DNA of 64,000 bases from GM7GCV1 sp965221105 (GTDB lineage: Bacteria > Pseudomonadota > Gammaproteobacteria > Pseudomonadales > GM7GCV1). This document shows positions 34,376-43,963 of the stretch, piece after piece (position 1 is the stretch's first letter; every line of letters begins with the position of its first letter). Under the pieces are notes generated by a model, which made no database searches, was not told the DNA's origin, and saw only the letters and a list, made by a program, of their open reading frames with translations. The stretch is from positions 1-64,000 of the forward strand of contig OZ244871.1 in the NCBI GenBank assembly GCA_965221105.1. The letters run 5' to 3'. The position numbers and the translations under genes were made by a program.

Positions 34376-34879
34376 ATGAAACACCTAAACTACATCATCT
34401 TTACACTGGCACTATCCGTGGTTTCAGGGGCGGTCTGGGCGGAAAAAATCGCTGTCGTGAATATACAGGCAGCTATTCTCGAATCCACTTACGGACAGGC
34501 CGAATTGGCCAAGCTTGAGCAGGATGTTGGGTATTCTGCTCTGGTCAACGAGGCTCAGACGCTGGTTGCCGATGTTCAGGCACTGGATAAAGAAGCGCAA
34601 TCTAATCGTGGTGAATGGAGTGCGGATGAGGTTGCTGAGTACCAGAAACAGCGCCAGTTCCTGACCGCAGACCTTCAGTTGAACCAGCAAAAAATTCAGA
34701 CTGAGCGAGAACGTGTTGTCCGCCAGATCAATGCTACGATGAATCAGGCAGCTTTGGCGGCCCTTCAGGAACTGGTGCAGGAGGATGGCATCTCGCTTCT
34801 GCTGCAGGAAAACGCGGTGTACCACGCGACCGACGATCACAATGTGACGGCCAAACTTGTAGCCAAACTCAGCGAGTGA
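34376..34879 (+). CDS. skp: Periplasmic chaperone Skp/OmpH
   Basis: Chaperone that carries unfolded outer-membrane proteins to BamA. The ATG at 34376 gives 167 residues with a signal peptide (KHLNYIIFTLALSVVSGAVWA). KIAVVNIQAAILES begins the mature body, followed by the long charged helical hairpin that forms Skp tentacles. A 5' extension of the frame overlaps bamA and is not coding. Sequence is divergent, as usual for Skp, so context between bamA and lpxD carries weight. Confidence 0.93.
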   Translation: MKHLNYIIFTLALSVVSGAVWAEKIAVVNIQAAILESTYGQAELAKLEQDVGYSALVNEAQTLVADVQALDKEAQSNRGEWSADEVAEYQKQRQFLTADLQLNQQKIQTERERVVRQINATMNQAALAALQELVQEDGISLLLQENAVYHATDDHNVTAKLVAKLSE

Positions 34880-34937
34880 GGGCTGGTTCAGGTTGTATCC
34901 AGCTTCTGGCGAACCGAAAATCTGCGGTTCAGATTCC

Positions 34938-35978
34938 GTGAACTATACGCTTGAGTATCTGGCTGGCTATCTTCAGGCACGCCTGATACCTGCTCCAGGC
35001 CGTTCCGAGGCTGAGGTCGCGGGTATCGAAATCAGGGGAATTGGGGCCTGTGAGACAGCCAGTGCCAACCAGATTACTTTCGTAACCTCCGCAAAGTATG
35101 GATTGGCACTGGGTTCAACCAGAGCCGCCGCCGTTATTCTCAGAGAAGTTCAGGCAGGTGACTGCCAGACAAACTCGCTGGTCGTTGGTGATCCATATCT
35201 GGCATACGCCCGACTCAGTGCGCTTTTTGCCGAGCCATATCCCGCAGCCGGAATCCATTCCAGTGCGCAGGTTGACGCATCAGCAGAAATTGGGAATGAG
35301 GTGTACATCGGTCCGACAGCGGTTGTCGAGGCTGGTGCACGGCTCGCAGATCAGGTTGTGGTTGGTGCAGGTGCCTCTATTGGAATGCGGGTCAGAGTTG
35401 GACGAAGCTCGGTTCTTCACGCCAATGTGGTGCTCTACCAGGATGTGCAGCTGGGTGCTGACTGTATTGTGCATGCCGGTGCTGTTATAGGTGCGGATGG
35501 TTTTGGTTTTGCTCCCAGGGATCAGGGGTATGAGAAAATCCACCAGCTGGGTGCCGTGGTGATCGGCAACCGGGTGGAAATCGGAGCCAACGCCTGCATT
35601 GATCGTGGCGCATTGGGTGATACCCGGATTGGTGACGGGGTGAAAATCGATAATCTGGTGCATGTAGCGCACAACTGCACTATTGGGGCAGATACTGCCG
35701 TCGCCGCACAGGCAGGGCTGGCGGGGAGCACCGGAATCGGGGAGAATTGCACTATCGGCGGACAGGTTGGGTTTGCCGGGCATCTGGAGTTGACAGACAA
35801 CGTGCAGATTAATGGGCAGAGCAGGGTGAGCAAGAGCATCAAGCAGCCCGGGCACTACTCGTCGGGAACACCTATGATGGATGTTCAGTCCTGGCGCAGA
35901 AATGCAGTGCGGTTCAGTAAGCTCGATACCTTGTACAGGCGAGTTGATGTGCTTGAGAAGAGTCGCAAAGAAGATTAG
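34938..35978 (+). CDS. lpxD: UDP-3-O-(3-hydroxyacyl)glucosamine N-acyltransferase LpxD
   Basis: Third step of lipid A synthesis. The protein has an N-terminal uridine-binding domain (EVAGIEIRGIGACETASANQ), then a left-handed beta-helix of hexapeptide repeats from VDASAEIGNEVYIGPTAVVE. The catalytic histidine region is KIDNLVHVAHNC, and SGTPMMD with a C-terminal helix ends it. The start is uncertain. GTG 34938 gives 346 residues, near the family norm, while TTG 34893 would add 15 residues. Neither has a strong ribosome-binding site. Confidence 0.94.
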   Translation: MNYTLEYLAGYLQARLIPAPGRSEAEVAGIEIRGIGACETASANQITFVTSAKYGLALGSTRAAAVILREVQAGDCQTNSLVVGDPYLAYARLSALFAEPYPAAGIHSSAQVDASAEIGNEVYIGPTAVVEAGARLADQVVVGAGASIGMRVRVGRSSVLHANVVLYQDVQLGADCIVHAGAVIGADGFGFAPRDQGYEKIHQLGAVVIGNRVEIGANACIDRGALGDTRIGDGVKIDNLVHVAHNCTIGADTAVAAQAGLAGSTGIGENCTIGGQVGFAGHLELTDNVQINGQSRVSKSIKQPGHYSSGTPMMDVQSWRRNAVRFSKLDTLYRRVDVLEKSRKED

Positions 35979-36008
35979 GCAGAAGCTATCCAGAAGCCAG
36001 ATAATTTG

Positions 36009-36446
36009 ATGATGGACATTATTGAGATACAGAAATATTTGCCTCACAGATATCCAATGCTGATGGTCGACCGGGTTGTAGAAATAGAGTTGGGTAAGAG
36101 CATTCGAGCGTACAAAAACATTACATTTAATGAGGAACTGTTTCAGGGGCACTTCCCCAATGCGCCAATTCTGCCCGGTGTGGTGGTCATTGAAGCTCTG
36201 GCTCAGGCGTCCGGTATCCTCGGATTCCGTACAGTGGGCCAGACACCTGAAGACGGGCTCCTCTATCTTTTTGCAGGTATTGATAATGTAAAATTTGTGC
36301 GGCGCGTAGTACCAGGTGACCGGCTGGATCTTGAATCGACAGTAGTGGCTCACAAACGGCATATCTGGAAGTTTGATGTTAAGGCTCTGGTGAATGGCGA
36401 TCTGGCACTCTCGGGACTGCTCACCTGTGCAATTGTCGAGAACTAG
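36009..36446 (+). CDS. fabZ: 3-hydroxyacyl-[acyl-carrier-protein] dehydratase FabZ
   Basis: Hot-dog fold enzyme that dehydrates beta-hydroxyacyl-ACP in fatty-acid elongation. IQKYLPHRYPMLMVDRV opens the protein, and the catalytic histidine lies in GHFPNAPILPGVVVIEALAQ with the partner glutamate in VVIEA. The length (145 residues) is normal. Adjacent ATGs at 36009 and 36012 are equally plausible. lpxA starts directly after its stop. FabZ and the Lpx acyltransferases compete for 3-hydroxyacyl-ACP, so clustering is functional. Confidence 0.96.
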   Translation: MMDIIEIQKYLPHRYPMLMVDRVVEIELGKSIRAYKNITFNEELFQGHFPNAPILPGVVVIEALAQASGILGFRTVGQTPEDGLLYLFAGIDNVKFVRRVVPGDRLDLESTVVAHKRHIWKFDVKALVNGDLALSGLLTCAIVEN

Positions 36447-37229
36447 ATGAGCCATTCATTGATTCATCCACAGGCGATTATTCATCCGTCTGCCTCAATT
36501 CATGAGACTGTCTCGATTGGCCCCTTTACCGTCATCGGTTCAGAGGTATCCATAGATGAGGGCACGTGTATAGGTGCGCACAATGTCATCAAAGGCCCTA
36601 TAAGGATCGGCAGGAAAAACCAGGTCTTTCAGTTCTGCACACTCGGTGAGGACACACCCGATCTGAAATATAAAGGTGAGCGTACCGAACTGGTGATCGG
36701 TGACGGTAACGTTTTTCGGGAATACAGCTCGGTGCACCGTGGAACGGTGCAAGGTCAGGGTGTGACCAGAATAGGCGATCACAACCTGATAATGTGTTAT
36801 GGGCACGTAGGGCATGACTGCGTGCTTGGAGATCACTGCATTATTTCAAATGCGGCCATGCTGGCAGGGCATGTGCATATTGGCGACTGGGCAATTCTCT
36901 CTGCCAATGCCGGTATCCACCAATATTGTCATATTGGCTCCCATGCGTTTATCGGTGCCTATAGCGCTGTTTTCCAGGATGTCCCTGCCTATGTTACCGT
37001 GCAGGGATCGCCCGCGGTGCCCAGAATCGTCAACGCGGAGGGGCTGAAACGGCGAGGATTTTCAGCGGAAGACATCAAGGCAATCCAGATCGCTTTTAGA
37101 ACGCTCTATAAGAAAAAGCTTAGCCTCACAGATGCATTGACGGAGATTGCGCACCAGGCAGAAGCGCATCCCGTAGTTCAGCCTCTCTATGACTCGGTGG
37201 CGAACGCCCAGCGGAACATCGTTCGCTAG
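36447..37229 (+). CDS. lpxA: UDP-N-acetylglucosamine acyltransferase LpxA
   Basis: First step of lipid A synthesis. The 260-residue protein (262 in E. coli) is a left-handed beta-helix with hexapeptide repeats starting IHPQAIIHPSASIHETVSIG. The catalytic histidine lies in MCYGHVGHDCVLGDHC. The helical C-terminus begins RRGFSAEDIKAIQIAFRTLY. Its ATG follows the fabZ TAG without a gap, which suggests coupled translation. Confidence 0.97.
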   Translation: MSHSLIHPQAIIHPSASIHETVSIGPFTVIGSEVSIDEGTCIGAHNVIKGPIRIGRKNQVFQFCTLGEDTPDLKYKGERTELVIGDGNVFREYSSVHRGTVQGQGVTRIGDHNLIMCYGHVGHDCVLGDHCIISNAAMLAGHVHIGDWAILSANAGIHQYCHIGSHAFIGAYSAVFQDVPAYVTVQGSPAVPRIVNAEGLKRRGFSAEDIKAIQIAFRTLYKKKLSLTDALTEIAHQAEAHPVVQPLYDSVANAQRNIVR

Positions 37230-37247
37230 CGTCAACAGAACATTCTC

Positions 37248-38441
37248 TTGTCGCGTCGGCGAGCGCTTCCACAAGTGTCACGGATTCTGACTATTGCAAT
37301 TGTTGTGGGCGAAGCCTCGGGCGATCTGCTTGGGGCTTCACTCATCAGAGCCATTCGCACAATTCATCCAGAGGTGCGATTTGAGGGCATAGGTGGTCCC
37401 CGCATGATAGAGGCCGGTTTTGAATCCATCTATCCCATGGACCGCTTGTCAGTTATGGGGTTTGTGGAACCCATGAAACGCCTGCCTGAGCTGTTTGGCA
37501 TCCGCACAACACTGGTGCGGAGGTTCCTGCTCACACAGCCAGATCTTTACATAGGTATAGACTCACCTGATTTTAATCTCCAGGTAGAAGCGCCACTCAA
37601 GCGCGCAGGCATTCCAGTCGCACACTACGTAAGCCCCTCTGTCTGGGCCTGGCGGCAGGGCAGAATTCGAACCATTCGCAGATCCGCGGATCTCATGCTG
37701 TGCCTGCTTCCGTTTGAGGTTGAATTCTATAAGAGTAACAAAATGCCCGCTGTTTTTGTCGGCCACCCAATGGCTGATGAAATTTCCCGATTTGCGCGAG
37801 ATCAAATTGACCGGAGTATACTCGCAGGTTACGCGTCTTCAGGGGCGAATCTGGTGGCCCTGCTCCCCGGCAGCCGCAGGGCCGAGATCGAGGCCATGGC
37901 TCCAGTCTTTTTTACTGTTGCCCGGCGCGTTCACGAACGCTGGCCCGAGACAGAGTTTATCGTGCCGGCAGCATCCGAAGAGGCTTTGACACGTTTGTGT
38001 GAACGAGCTTCGGAGTTCCCTTTTATAAGGGTCGTAGAGGGACAGGCACGTGCAGTTTTGGGGATTTCGGAAGCAGCGCTCGTTGCTTCCGGGACAGCTA
38101 CTCTTGAAGCCATGCTTATGAAGTGTCCTATGGTTGTGGCCTACCGAACCGACCCGGTCTCCTATTTTGTGGCGAATCGCATGGTGAAGACTCGGTTTTT
38201 CTCACTGGTGAATTTGGTTGCAGGAGAGGCGCTCGTGCAGGAGCGCCTGCAGAAAGATGCCAGTGTTGATACACTCCACAGTGATCTCGTTGATCTGCTC
38301 AACTCCAAATCCGCACGCATTGCCATGGTGAAACGTTTTGACGAGATCCATGCCAAGCTCCAACGGGACGCGAGCAATCAGGCTGCACGGGCTGTTGTGA
38401 ACCTGATGGAAAATTCTGGTGCCGATCGCGGGGACCGATGA
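37248..38441 (+). CDS. lpxB: Lipid-A-disaccharide synthase LpxB
   Basis: Glycosyltransferase joining UDP-diacylglucosamine and lipid X. LTIAIVVGEASGDLLGASLI is the conserved N-terminus, with GIDSPDFNLQVEAPLKRAGI, HYVSPSVWAWRQGRI, VGHPMADE and LLPGSRRAEIEAM following. The TTG at 37248 gives 397 residues. A GTG at 37275 would start nine codons later and also fits homologues, and neither has a clear Shine-Dalgarno. The 3' end overlaps the rnhB start by 23 bases. Confidence 0.95.
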   Translation: MSRRRALPQVSRILTIAIVVGEASGDLLGASLIRAIRTIHPEVRFEGIGGPRMIEAGFESIYPMDRLSVMGFVEPMKRLPELFGIRTTLVRRFLLTQPDLYIGIDSPDFNLQVEAPLKRAGIPVAHYVSPSVWAWRQGRIRTIRRSADLMLCLLPFEVEFYKSNKMPAVFVGHPMADEISRFARDQIDRSILAGYASSGANLVALLPGSRRAEIEAMAPVFFTVARRVHERWPETEFIVPAASEEALTRLCERASEFPFIRVVEGQARAVLGISEAALVASGTATLEAMLMKCPMVVAYRTDPVSYFVANRMVKTRFFSLVNLVAGEALVQERLQKDASVDTLHSDLVDLLNSKSARIAMVKRFDEIHAKLQRDASNQAARAVVNLMENSGADRGDR

Positions 38442-38985
38442 AGCAGGTCGTGGGCCACTTGCTGGCCCGGTCGTGGCGGCGGCTGTGATTCTCGACCCGG
38501 AGAACTCCATAGAGGGTCTGACAGACTCCAAAAAATTGAACGAGCGACGCCGCAGCCAGCTATACGATGTGATTTGCAAGAGTGCTCTTTGCTATGCAAT
38601 CGCTGAGGCCAGTGTGGCTGAGATTGACCACCTCAATATACTGCAGGCTTCCATGCTCGCCATGCGCCGGGCGGTCGAATCCCTTGATATTGAACCGGAA
38701 CTGGTACTGGTTGACGGCAACCGATGCCCAAACCTTGATGTTCCAGCCCAGTCAATCGTTGGTGGTGACCATCTGGAAGCCTGCATTTCTGCGGCGTCCA
38801 TTTTGTCGAAGGTTCATCGTGACTGGTATATGCTGCACATGCACGATGTCTATCCGAACTACGGGTTTGACCGGCACAAGGGTTATCCAACCAGGCTACA
38901 CCTCGAGCGTCTGCACCTTCACGGTCCCTGTGAAATTCATAGACAGAGTTTCAAGCCTGTTCAGCAGGCTGATCTTTTTGGATAA
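38419..38985 (+). CDS. rnhB: Ribonuclease HII
   Basis: Cuts RNA in RNA/DNA hybrids and starts removal of single ribonucleotides from DNA. The GTG at 38419 gives 188 residues. The acidic active site is seen in AGTDEAGRGPLAGPVVAAAV (Asp, Glu), LVDGNRCPNL (Asp) and the SILSKVHRDWYM region. YPNYGFDRHKGYPTRLHLE is the typical C-terminal motif. The overlap with lpxB is the normal lpxB-rnhB-dnaE arrangement. Confidence 0.95.
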   Translation: MPIAGTDEAGRGPLAGPVVAAAVILDPENSIEGLTDSKKLNERRRSQLYDVICKSALCYAIAEASVAEIDHLNILQASMLAMRRAVESLDIEPELVLVDGNRCPNLDVPAQSIVGGDHLEACISAASILSKVHRDWYMLHMHDVYPNYGFDRHKGYPTRLHLERLHLHGPCEIHRQSFKPVQQADLFG

Positions 38986-39018
38986 TCCCTGTCTGCCAAT
39001 GATATGGACGGCGCTCAA

Positions 39019-42000
39019 ATGTCGGAACCCAAGAATTTTATTCACCTCCATCTGAGATCTGAGTTTTCCCTGGTTGATAGTATCGTGCGCATTAACCCGC
39101 TTCTGGATCGGTGTCGGGAGTTGCAGATGCCAGCGGTGGCACTCACCGACTACAATAACCTCTTTGCGGCCGTCAAATTTTACCGCGCAGCCCGCAATCG
39201 TGGCATCAAGCCAATTCTGGGTGCTGACTTTCTGCTCAGGGAAGGCGATGATGCAGGTAGTTCCTCATTGCTGACTTTGTTGGCGATGGATGAGCGGGGC
39301 TACAAAAACATTATTGAACTTATTTCGCTGGCGTACACCCGTGGCCAGGGGCAGGGCCTAGCCGGTATCGAAAAGGATTGGCTGGAGGAGTACTCAGATT
39401 CGGTGATCTGCCTGTCAGGCAGCGTTTGTGGCAATCTGGGTCAATGTCTGATCAAGGACCGTGGCGACGAGTCCCGTCAGCTCCTTGAGTACTGGATGGA
39501 TCTGTTTCCGGGACGCTTTTACGTAGAGTTGCAGCGCACCGGCAAACAGGACGACGATCATTATGTGCTGGCTGCGGTTGAGTTGGCTGGGGAGTGCGGT
39601 TGCCCGGTGGTGGCAACTAATGACGTGCGCTTTATTCGGGCTGAAGAATGTGAGGCTCACGAAGCACGGGTATGTATTCAAGATGGTAATACCTTGGGTG
39701 ACGCAAACCGGGTGCGACGCTATTCGGAACAGCAGTACCTGCGCAGCTCCGAGGAGATGCTGGCGCTGTTTGCCGATATCCCTGAAGCTCTCGAGAATAC
39801 CCTGCAGATCGCGCAACGCTGTAATCTTGAACTGCAGCTGGGTGAATATCACCTGCCAGCCTATCCAATTCCCGAAGAGCTCACAGAGACCCAATACTTC
39901 AGAAAGTCGTCGCACGAAGGATTGGAAAAACGTATGTCACTGATTCTGGAGAAGTCTGGCGTTGAGGATCAGCAGAAGAGAGAGGCACTGCTCCAGACGT
40001 ACCGAGACAGGCTGAATTTCGAACTCAATATTATCGAGCAAATGGGATATCCTGGCTATTTCCTGATTGTCATGGACATTGTTCGATGGGCAAAAGAACA
40101 GAATATCCCAGTCGGTCCTGGACGGGGATCAGGTGCTGGCTCTCTGGTGGCCTACGCGCTGCGTATCACTGAACTCGACCCTCTTGAATATGACCTGCTT
40201 TTTGAACGCTTCCTCAATCCAGAGCGGGTATCATTGCCGGACTTTGATACCGATTTCTGCATGGATAATCGTGATCAGGTGATCAATTACATCGTGGAGC
40301 GCTATGGGCGCGACGCTGTATCACAAATCGTAACTTTTGGAACCATGGCCGCTAAGGCAGTGGTCCGCGATGTTGCCCGGGTTCAGGGGAAATCCTATGG
40401 ACTCGCTGATCGTCTTTCAAAAATGATCCCGTTTGAAGTCGGCATGACTCTGCAAAAAGCACTCAATCAGGAGGAGCCATTACGCGATTTTCTTGCTGAG
40501 GATTCAGATGCCCAGGAAATCTGGGATATGGCCGTCCAGCTTGAGGGCCTAACCCGCAACTGCGGCAAACATGCTGGTGGCGTAGTCATCGCGCCCACCA
40601 AACTGACTGATTTTTCACCACTTTACTGCGACGATAGGGGTAGTGGGCTGGTGACCCAGTACGACAAGGACGATGTCGAATCAGTCGGACTGGTCAAGTT
40701 CGATTTTCTGGGGTTGCGGACCCTGACCATCATTGATTGGGCCCTGCGTATGGTGAATCGGAAACGTGTAAAAAAGGGGATGGGGCCTCTGGATATTGAG
40801 CGTATCGACCTTGAAGACCCGGTCACATTCGATATGTTACAAAGGGCAGAGACAACAGCAGTATTCCAGCTCGAATCGCGAGGCATGAAAGATCTGATCG
40901 TGCGCCTCTTGCCGAGCCGATTCGAGGATATAGTGGCCCTTGTTGCGCTCTTCCGACCGGGCCCGCTGCAATCGGGCATGGTCGATGATTTTATCAGCCG
41001 CAAACACGGGCGTGAACAGGTTGCCTACCCGCATCCAAAATATCAGCATGAAGAGCTAAAGCCGATTCTCGAGTCCACCTACGGTATTATCCTCTACCAG
41101 GAACAGGTCATGCAGATTGCCCGAGTGATTGGTGGTTACACTCTGGGAGAGGCTGACCTGTTGAGGCGCGCCATGGGGAAGAAAAAGGCCGAGGAAATGG
41201 CTGAGCAGCGCGAGAATTTTATGCAGGGCGCCGCTGGTAGGGATATTGATGAAGATCTTGCCAGCAATCTTTTCGACCTGATGGAGAAGTTTGCCGGGTA
41301 CGGGTTTAACAAATCCCACTCGGTAGCCTACGCGCTGGTGGCCTATCAGACCGCCTGGCTGAAGGCGCACTACCCCGCTGAGTTCATGGCGGCGGTCATG
41401 TCGGCTGACCTGCAGAATACTGACAAGATTCTGACCTTTGTCGATGAGTGCACGGCCATGGGACTTACCTTGAATCCACCGGATGTGAATGCAGGGGAAT
41501 TGGGTTTCACCGTAAATACTGCGGGTGAACTCGTCTATGGGCTAGGTGCCATCAAGGGGCTAGGCGAGGGTGCGATCGAATCAATCGTAGACAATCGCAA
41601 CAACGCTGGACCCTATGGTGATCTGTTTGATTTTTGTGCCCGGGTCGATATGCGTCAGGTGAACAAACGCTCGTTGGAAGCTCTGGTTCTTGCAGGTGCT
41701 TTCGATGCCATAGGTCCGGATGCAAACTCAACCGGCGAGTTGCGCGCTCATGTGGTTGCGCTTCTCCCACAGGCGATCAAAACCGCTGAACAGCACCATC
41801 AGAACAGCAGATCTGGAATGACAGACCTGTTTGGAACATTGGTTCCCGGAGATGAGTCTGCTGATTTGCAGACCGCAGCATCACCTGATTTCTTACCTTG
41901 GAGTAACCGCGATGTCCTTCAGAAGGAAAAGAACGCATTGGGCCTCTATATGACGGGACACCCGCTGGATGACTACATCGACGAGATTCATCAGTTGACT

Positions 42001-42540
42001 GGAAACAGGCTTGGCACCCTGGAAGCTGGCCGGAGTGCCCAATGGATTGGAGGCCTTGTTATCGATCTGAGAGTAATGAAGACCAAGCGGGGAGACCCCA
42101 TGGCAATTCTTACCTTGGATGATCGCAGCGGGCGTACTGACGTCGCCCTGTTTGCCGATCTGTTTGCTGAGGCACGCTCTTTCATAGACAGAGATGCTGT
42201 GGTACTGGTTGAAGGTACTGTTGAACACGACGACTATAACGGAATGCTCCGGATGCGCGGTGAGCGTGTGTTGCCCTTGCACCAGATGCGCGCTCAGCGA
42301 GCACGGGGATTGCTGCTCGCTCTTAAAGAAACGGCACTTGCTCCCGAAACCATTGAACAGATTCGTCTGACAGTGATGCCCTATTTGGGCGGCAGTTGTC
42401 CCATGGAAGTTCAATACAGCCTCAATGGTTACGGAGCTGAGCTGCGATTCAGCGAGGATTGGAAGGTGGATCCGAGTGATGAACTCATTCATCGCCTGAG
42501 ACAGTTGCTGGGCAAGGATTCGGTTACCCTGCGATTTTGA
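39019..42540 (+). CDS. dnaE: DNA polymerase III alpha subunit
   Basis: Replicative polymerase. The ATG at 39019 (MSEPKNFIHLHLRSEFSLVD) matches E. coli DnaE and gives 1173 residues (1160 in E. coli). An ATG five codons upstream is less likely. The PHP domain comes first, then the polymerase core with GPGRGSGAGSLVAYAL and the catalytic aspartates in LPDFDTDFCMDNR. FRPGPLQSGMVDDFI, SHSVAYALVAYQTAWLKAHY, the HhH region and an OB-fold near IGGLVIDLRVMKTKRG follow. The stop shares a base with the tilS ATG, so accA, which usually lies between them, is absent. Confidence 0.97.
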   Translation: MSEPKNFIHLHLRSEFSLVDSIVRINPLLDRCRELQMPAVALTDYNNLFAAVKFYRAARNRGIKPILGADFLLREGDDAGSSSLLTLLAMDERGYKNIIELISLAYTRGQGQGLAGIEKDWLEEYSDSVICLSGSVCGNLGQCLIKDRGDESRQLLEYWMDLFPGRFYVELQRTGKQDDDHYVLAAVELAGECGCPVVATNDVRFIRAEECEAHEARVCIQDGNTLGDANRVRRYSEQQYLRSSEEMLALFADIPEALENTLQIAQRCNLELQLGEYHLPAYPIPEELTETQYFRKSSHEGLEKRMSLILEKSGVEDQQKREALLQTYRDRLNFELNIIEQMGYPGYFLIVMDIVRWAKEQNIPVGPGRGSGAGSLVAYALRITELDPLEYDLLFERFLNPERVSLPDFDTDFCMDNRDQVINYIVERYGRDAVSQIVTFGTMAAKAVVRDVARVQGKSYGLADRLSKMIPFEVGMTLQKALNQEEPLRDFLAEDSDAQEIWDMAVQLEGLTRNCGKHAGGVVIAPTKLTDFSPLYCDDRGSGLVTQYDKDDVESVGLVKFDFLGLRTLTIIDWALRMVNRKRVKKGMGPLDIERIDLEDPVTFDMLQRAETTAVFQLESRGMKDLIVRLLPSRFEDIVALVALFRPGPLQSGMVDDFISRKHGREQVAYPHPKYQHEELKPILESTYGIILYQEQVMQIARVIGGYTLGEADLLRRAMGKKKAEEMAEQRENFMQGAAGRDIDEDLASNLFDLMEKFAGYGFNKSHSVAYALVAYQTAWLKAHYPAEFMAAVMSADLQNTDKILTFVDECTAMGLTLNPPDVNAGELGFTVNTAGELVYGLGAIKGLGEGAIESIVDNRNNAGPYGDLFDFCARVDMRQVNKRSLEALVLAGAFDAIGPDANSTGELRAHVVALLPQAIKTAEQHHQNSRSGMTDLFGTLVPGDESADLQTAASPDFLPWSNRDVLQKEKNALGLYMTGHPLDDYIDEIHQLTGNRLGTLEAGRSAQWIGGLVIDLRVMKTKRGDPMAILTLDDRSGRTDVALFADLFAEARSFIDRDAVVLVEGTVEHDDYNGMLRMRGERVLPLHQMRAQRARGLLLALKETALAPETIEQIRLTVMPYLGGSCPMEVQYSLNGYGAELRFSEDWKVDPSDELIHRLRQLLGKDSVTLRF

Positions 42541-43859
42541 TGGCCCTACAGTCACTTTGCTCGGATTTCCGCCGAGATCTGGAAACCAGGCTCGCAGATA
42601 ATTCCAAGATACTGGTTGGCTTCAGCGGAGGCCTCGACTCCAGCCTGCTTCTCTACGCCACGTGTAAGGCTTTTCCCGACCGGCACCTCCGTGCGATTCA
42701 CTGTAACCATGGCCAGAGCATCCAGTCTGAAGCATGGTTTCAACTTGCACAGCAACGTTCTGGAGAGCTTGGTGTTGAATTACTCTATGAAAAGCTTGAT
42801 CTGCCAGCGGGAGCAACTGAGAATCAGGCACGACAAGCTCGTTATGCTGCCTTTGCCAGGCACATGACAGAAGATTCCGTACTGTTGCTCGGTCACCACG
42901 CTGACGACCAGATCGAGACCATGCTTTTGCGGCTGCTGCGCGGTACCGGTTTGAAAGGAGTGCTTGCCATGCCTCACTCAAGAGAATTCCAGGCTGGTAT
43001 TCTGGTTCGGCCCTTGCTCCGATATACAAAAGAACAACTGGAGACCTATGCATCCGAAGCCGGCTTGCAATGGGTGGAAGACAAAGGCAACAGAGATGAT
43101 TGCCATGATCGCAACTATTTGCGCAATCGTATATTGCCTCTGATACGAGACCGCTGGCCCCATACTCATGCTTCTGTGCTGAAGACACTGGATAATCTTT
43201 CCGAGGAGCAATCGTGCCTGTCCGACTATGCCCAGTTTTTGGCAGAACAGGTTGACGTTCAGAAGGAAGCATACGGGCAGAGCATCGATCTGGGGAAACT
43301 GGGACTAATTAATATCAGAGGACAGAGATTGGTGCTGAGATATCTGCTCTACCGGAGGGAACTCAGACAACCCAACGGCAGGGAACTCAAGGAGATTGCG
43401 CGGCTCATCTATGCGCGACCAGATGCCAGTCCCAAGTACCTCTTTGCTGACTCTGAACTGCGACGCTATGGTGGTCGCTTGTACTTCCTTAGCCTGCCAA
43501 ATGGCATCACCCGGGAAGTGATGGAAAACAGATCTCTTTCCTGGGATGGCAGGGAGCCTCTTCAGATAGAAGGACTGGGCAGGCTGGTACTATTGTCGGG
43601 CTCTGCTGGGCAATTTGAAGTTTCATTCTGTCGGCAGGGAGCACGAGCAAAACCTGTATCCAGAAAACACTCGCAGTCAGTCAAAAAGCTGTTTCAGGAA
43701 CACCGGATTGAACCCTGGCTCAGAGCGTCGACGCCGCTGATCTACCTCGACAGGGTACTTGTCAGCATTGGTGATTGTATCCCCTGCAGCGAGCACCGTT
43801 TTTCCCTGCTGCGCGATAGGGCCACTGATGATCCAGCGGTTCGCCGAGCCAGGAGTTGA
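42540..43859 (+). CDS. tilS: tRNA(Ile)-lysidine synthetase
   Basis: Modifies C34 of the tRNA-Ile (CAU) anticodon to lysidine, so that it reads AUA. The PP-loop SGGLDSSLLLYAT near residue 31 binds ATP. GHHADDQIETMLLRLLRGTG is the second family motif, and RNRILPLIRDRWP also fits. The C-terminal domains are recognisable, as in the E. coli-type long form. The ATG overlaps the dnaE TGA, giving 439 residues. The 3' end abuts the pyrG leader. Confidence 0.94.
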   Translation: MALQSLCSDFRRDLETRLADNSKILVGFSGGLDSSLLLYATCKAFPDRHLRAIHCNHGQSIQSEAWFQLAQQRSGELGVELLYEKLDLPAGATENQARQARYAAFARHMTEDSVLLLGHHADDQIETMLLRLLRGTGLKGVLAMPHSREFQAGILVRPLLRYTKEQLETYASEAGLQWVEDKGNRDDCHDRNYLRNRILPLIRDRWPHTHASVLKTLDNLSEEQSCLSDYAQFLAEQVDVQKEAYGQSIDLGKLGLINIRGQRLVLRYLLYRRELRQPNGRELKEIARLIYARPDASPKYLFADSELRRYGGRLYFLSLPNGITREVMENRSLSWDGREPLQIEGLGRLVLLSGSAGQFEVSFCRQGARAKPVSRKHSQSVKKLFQEHRIEPWLRASTPLIYLDRVLVSIGDCIPCSEHRFSLLRDRATDDPAVRRARS

Positions 43860-43963
43860 GCGCAGGGACGTTTTTCGGTACACTGAAATCCCATCTCGCG
43901 GAAGGTTCTTTATCCCGGCTGGTTCCAGCCTCCCGCCTTGTTCAATGTCTGCTTGGGAAGTCG

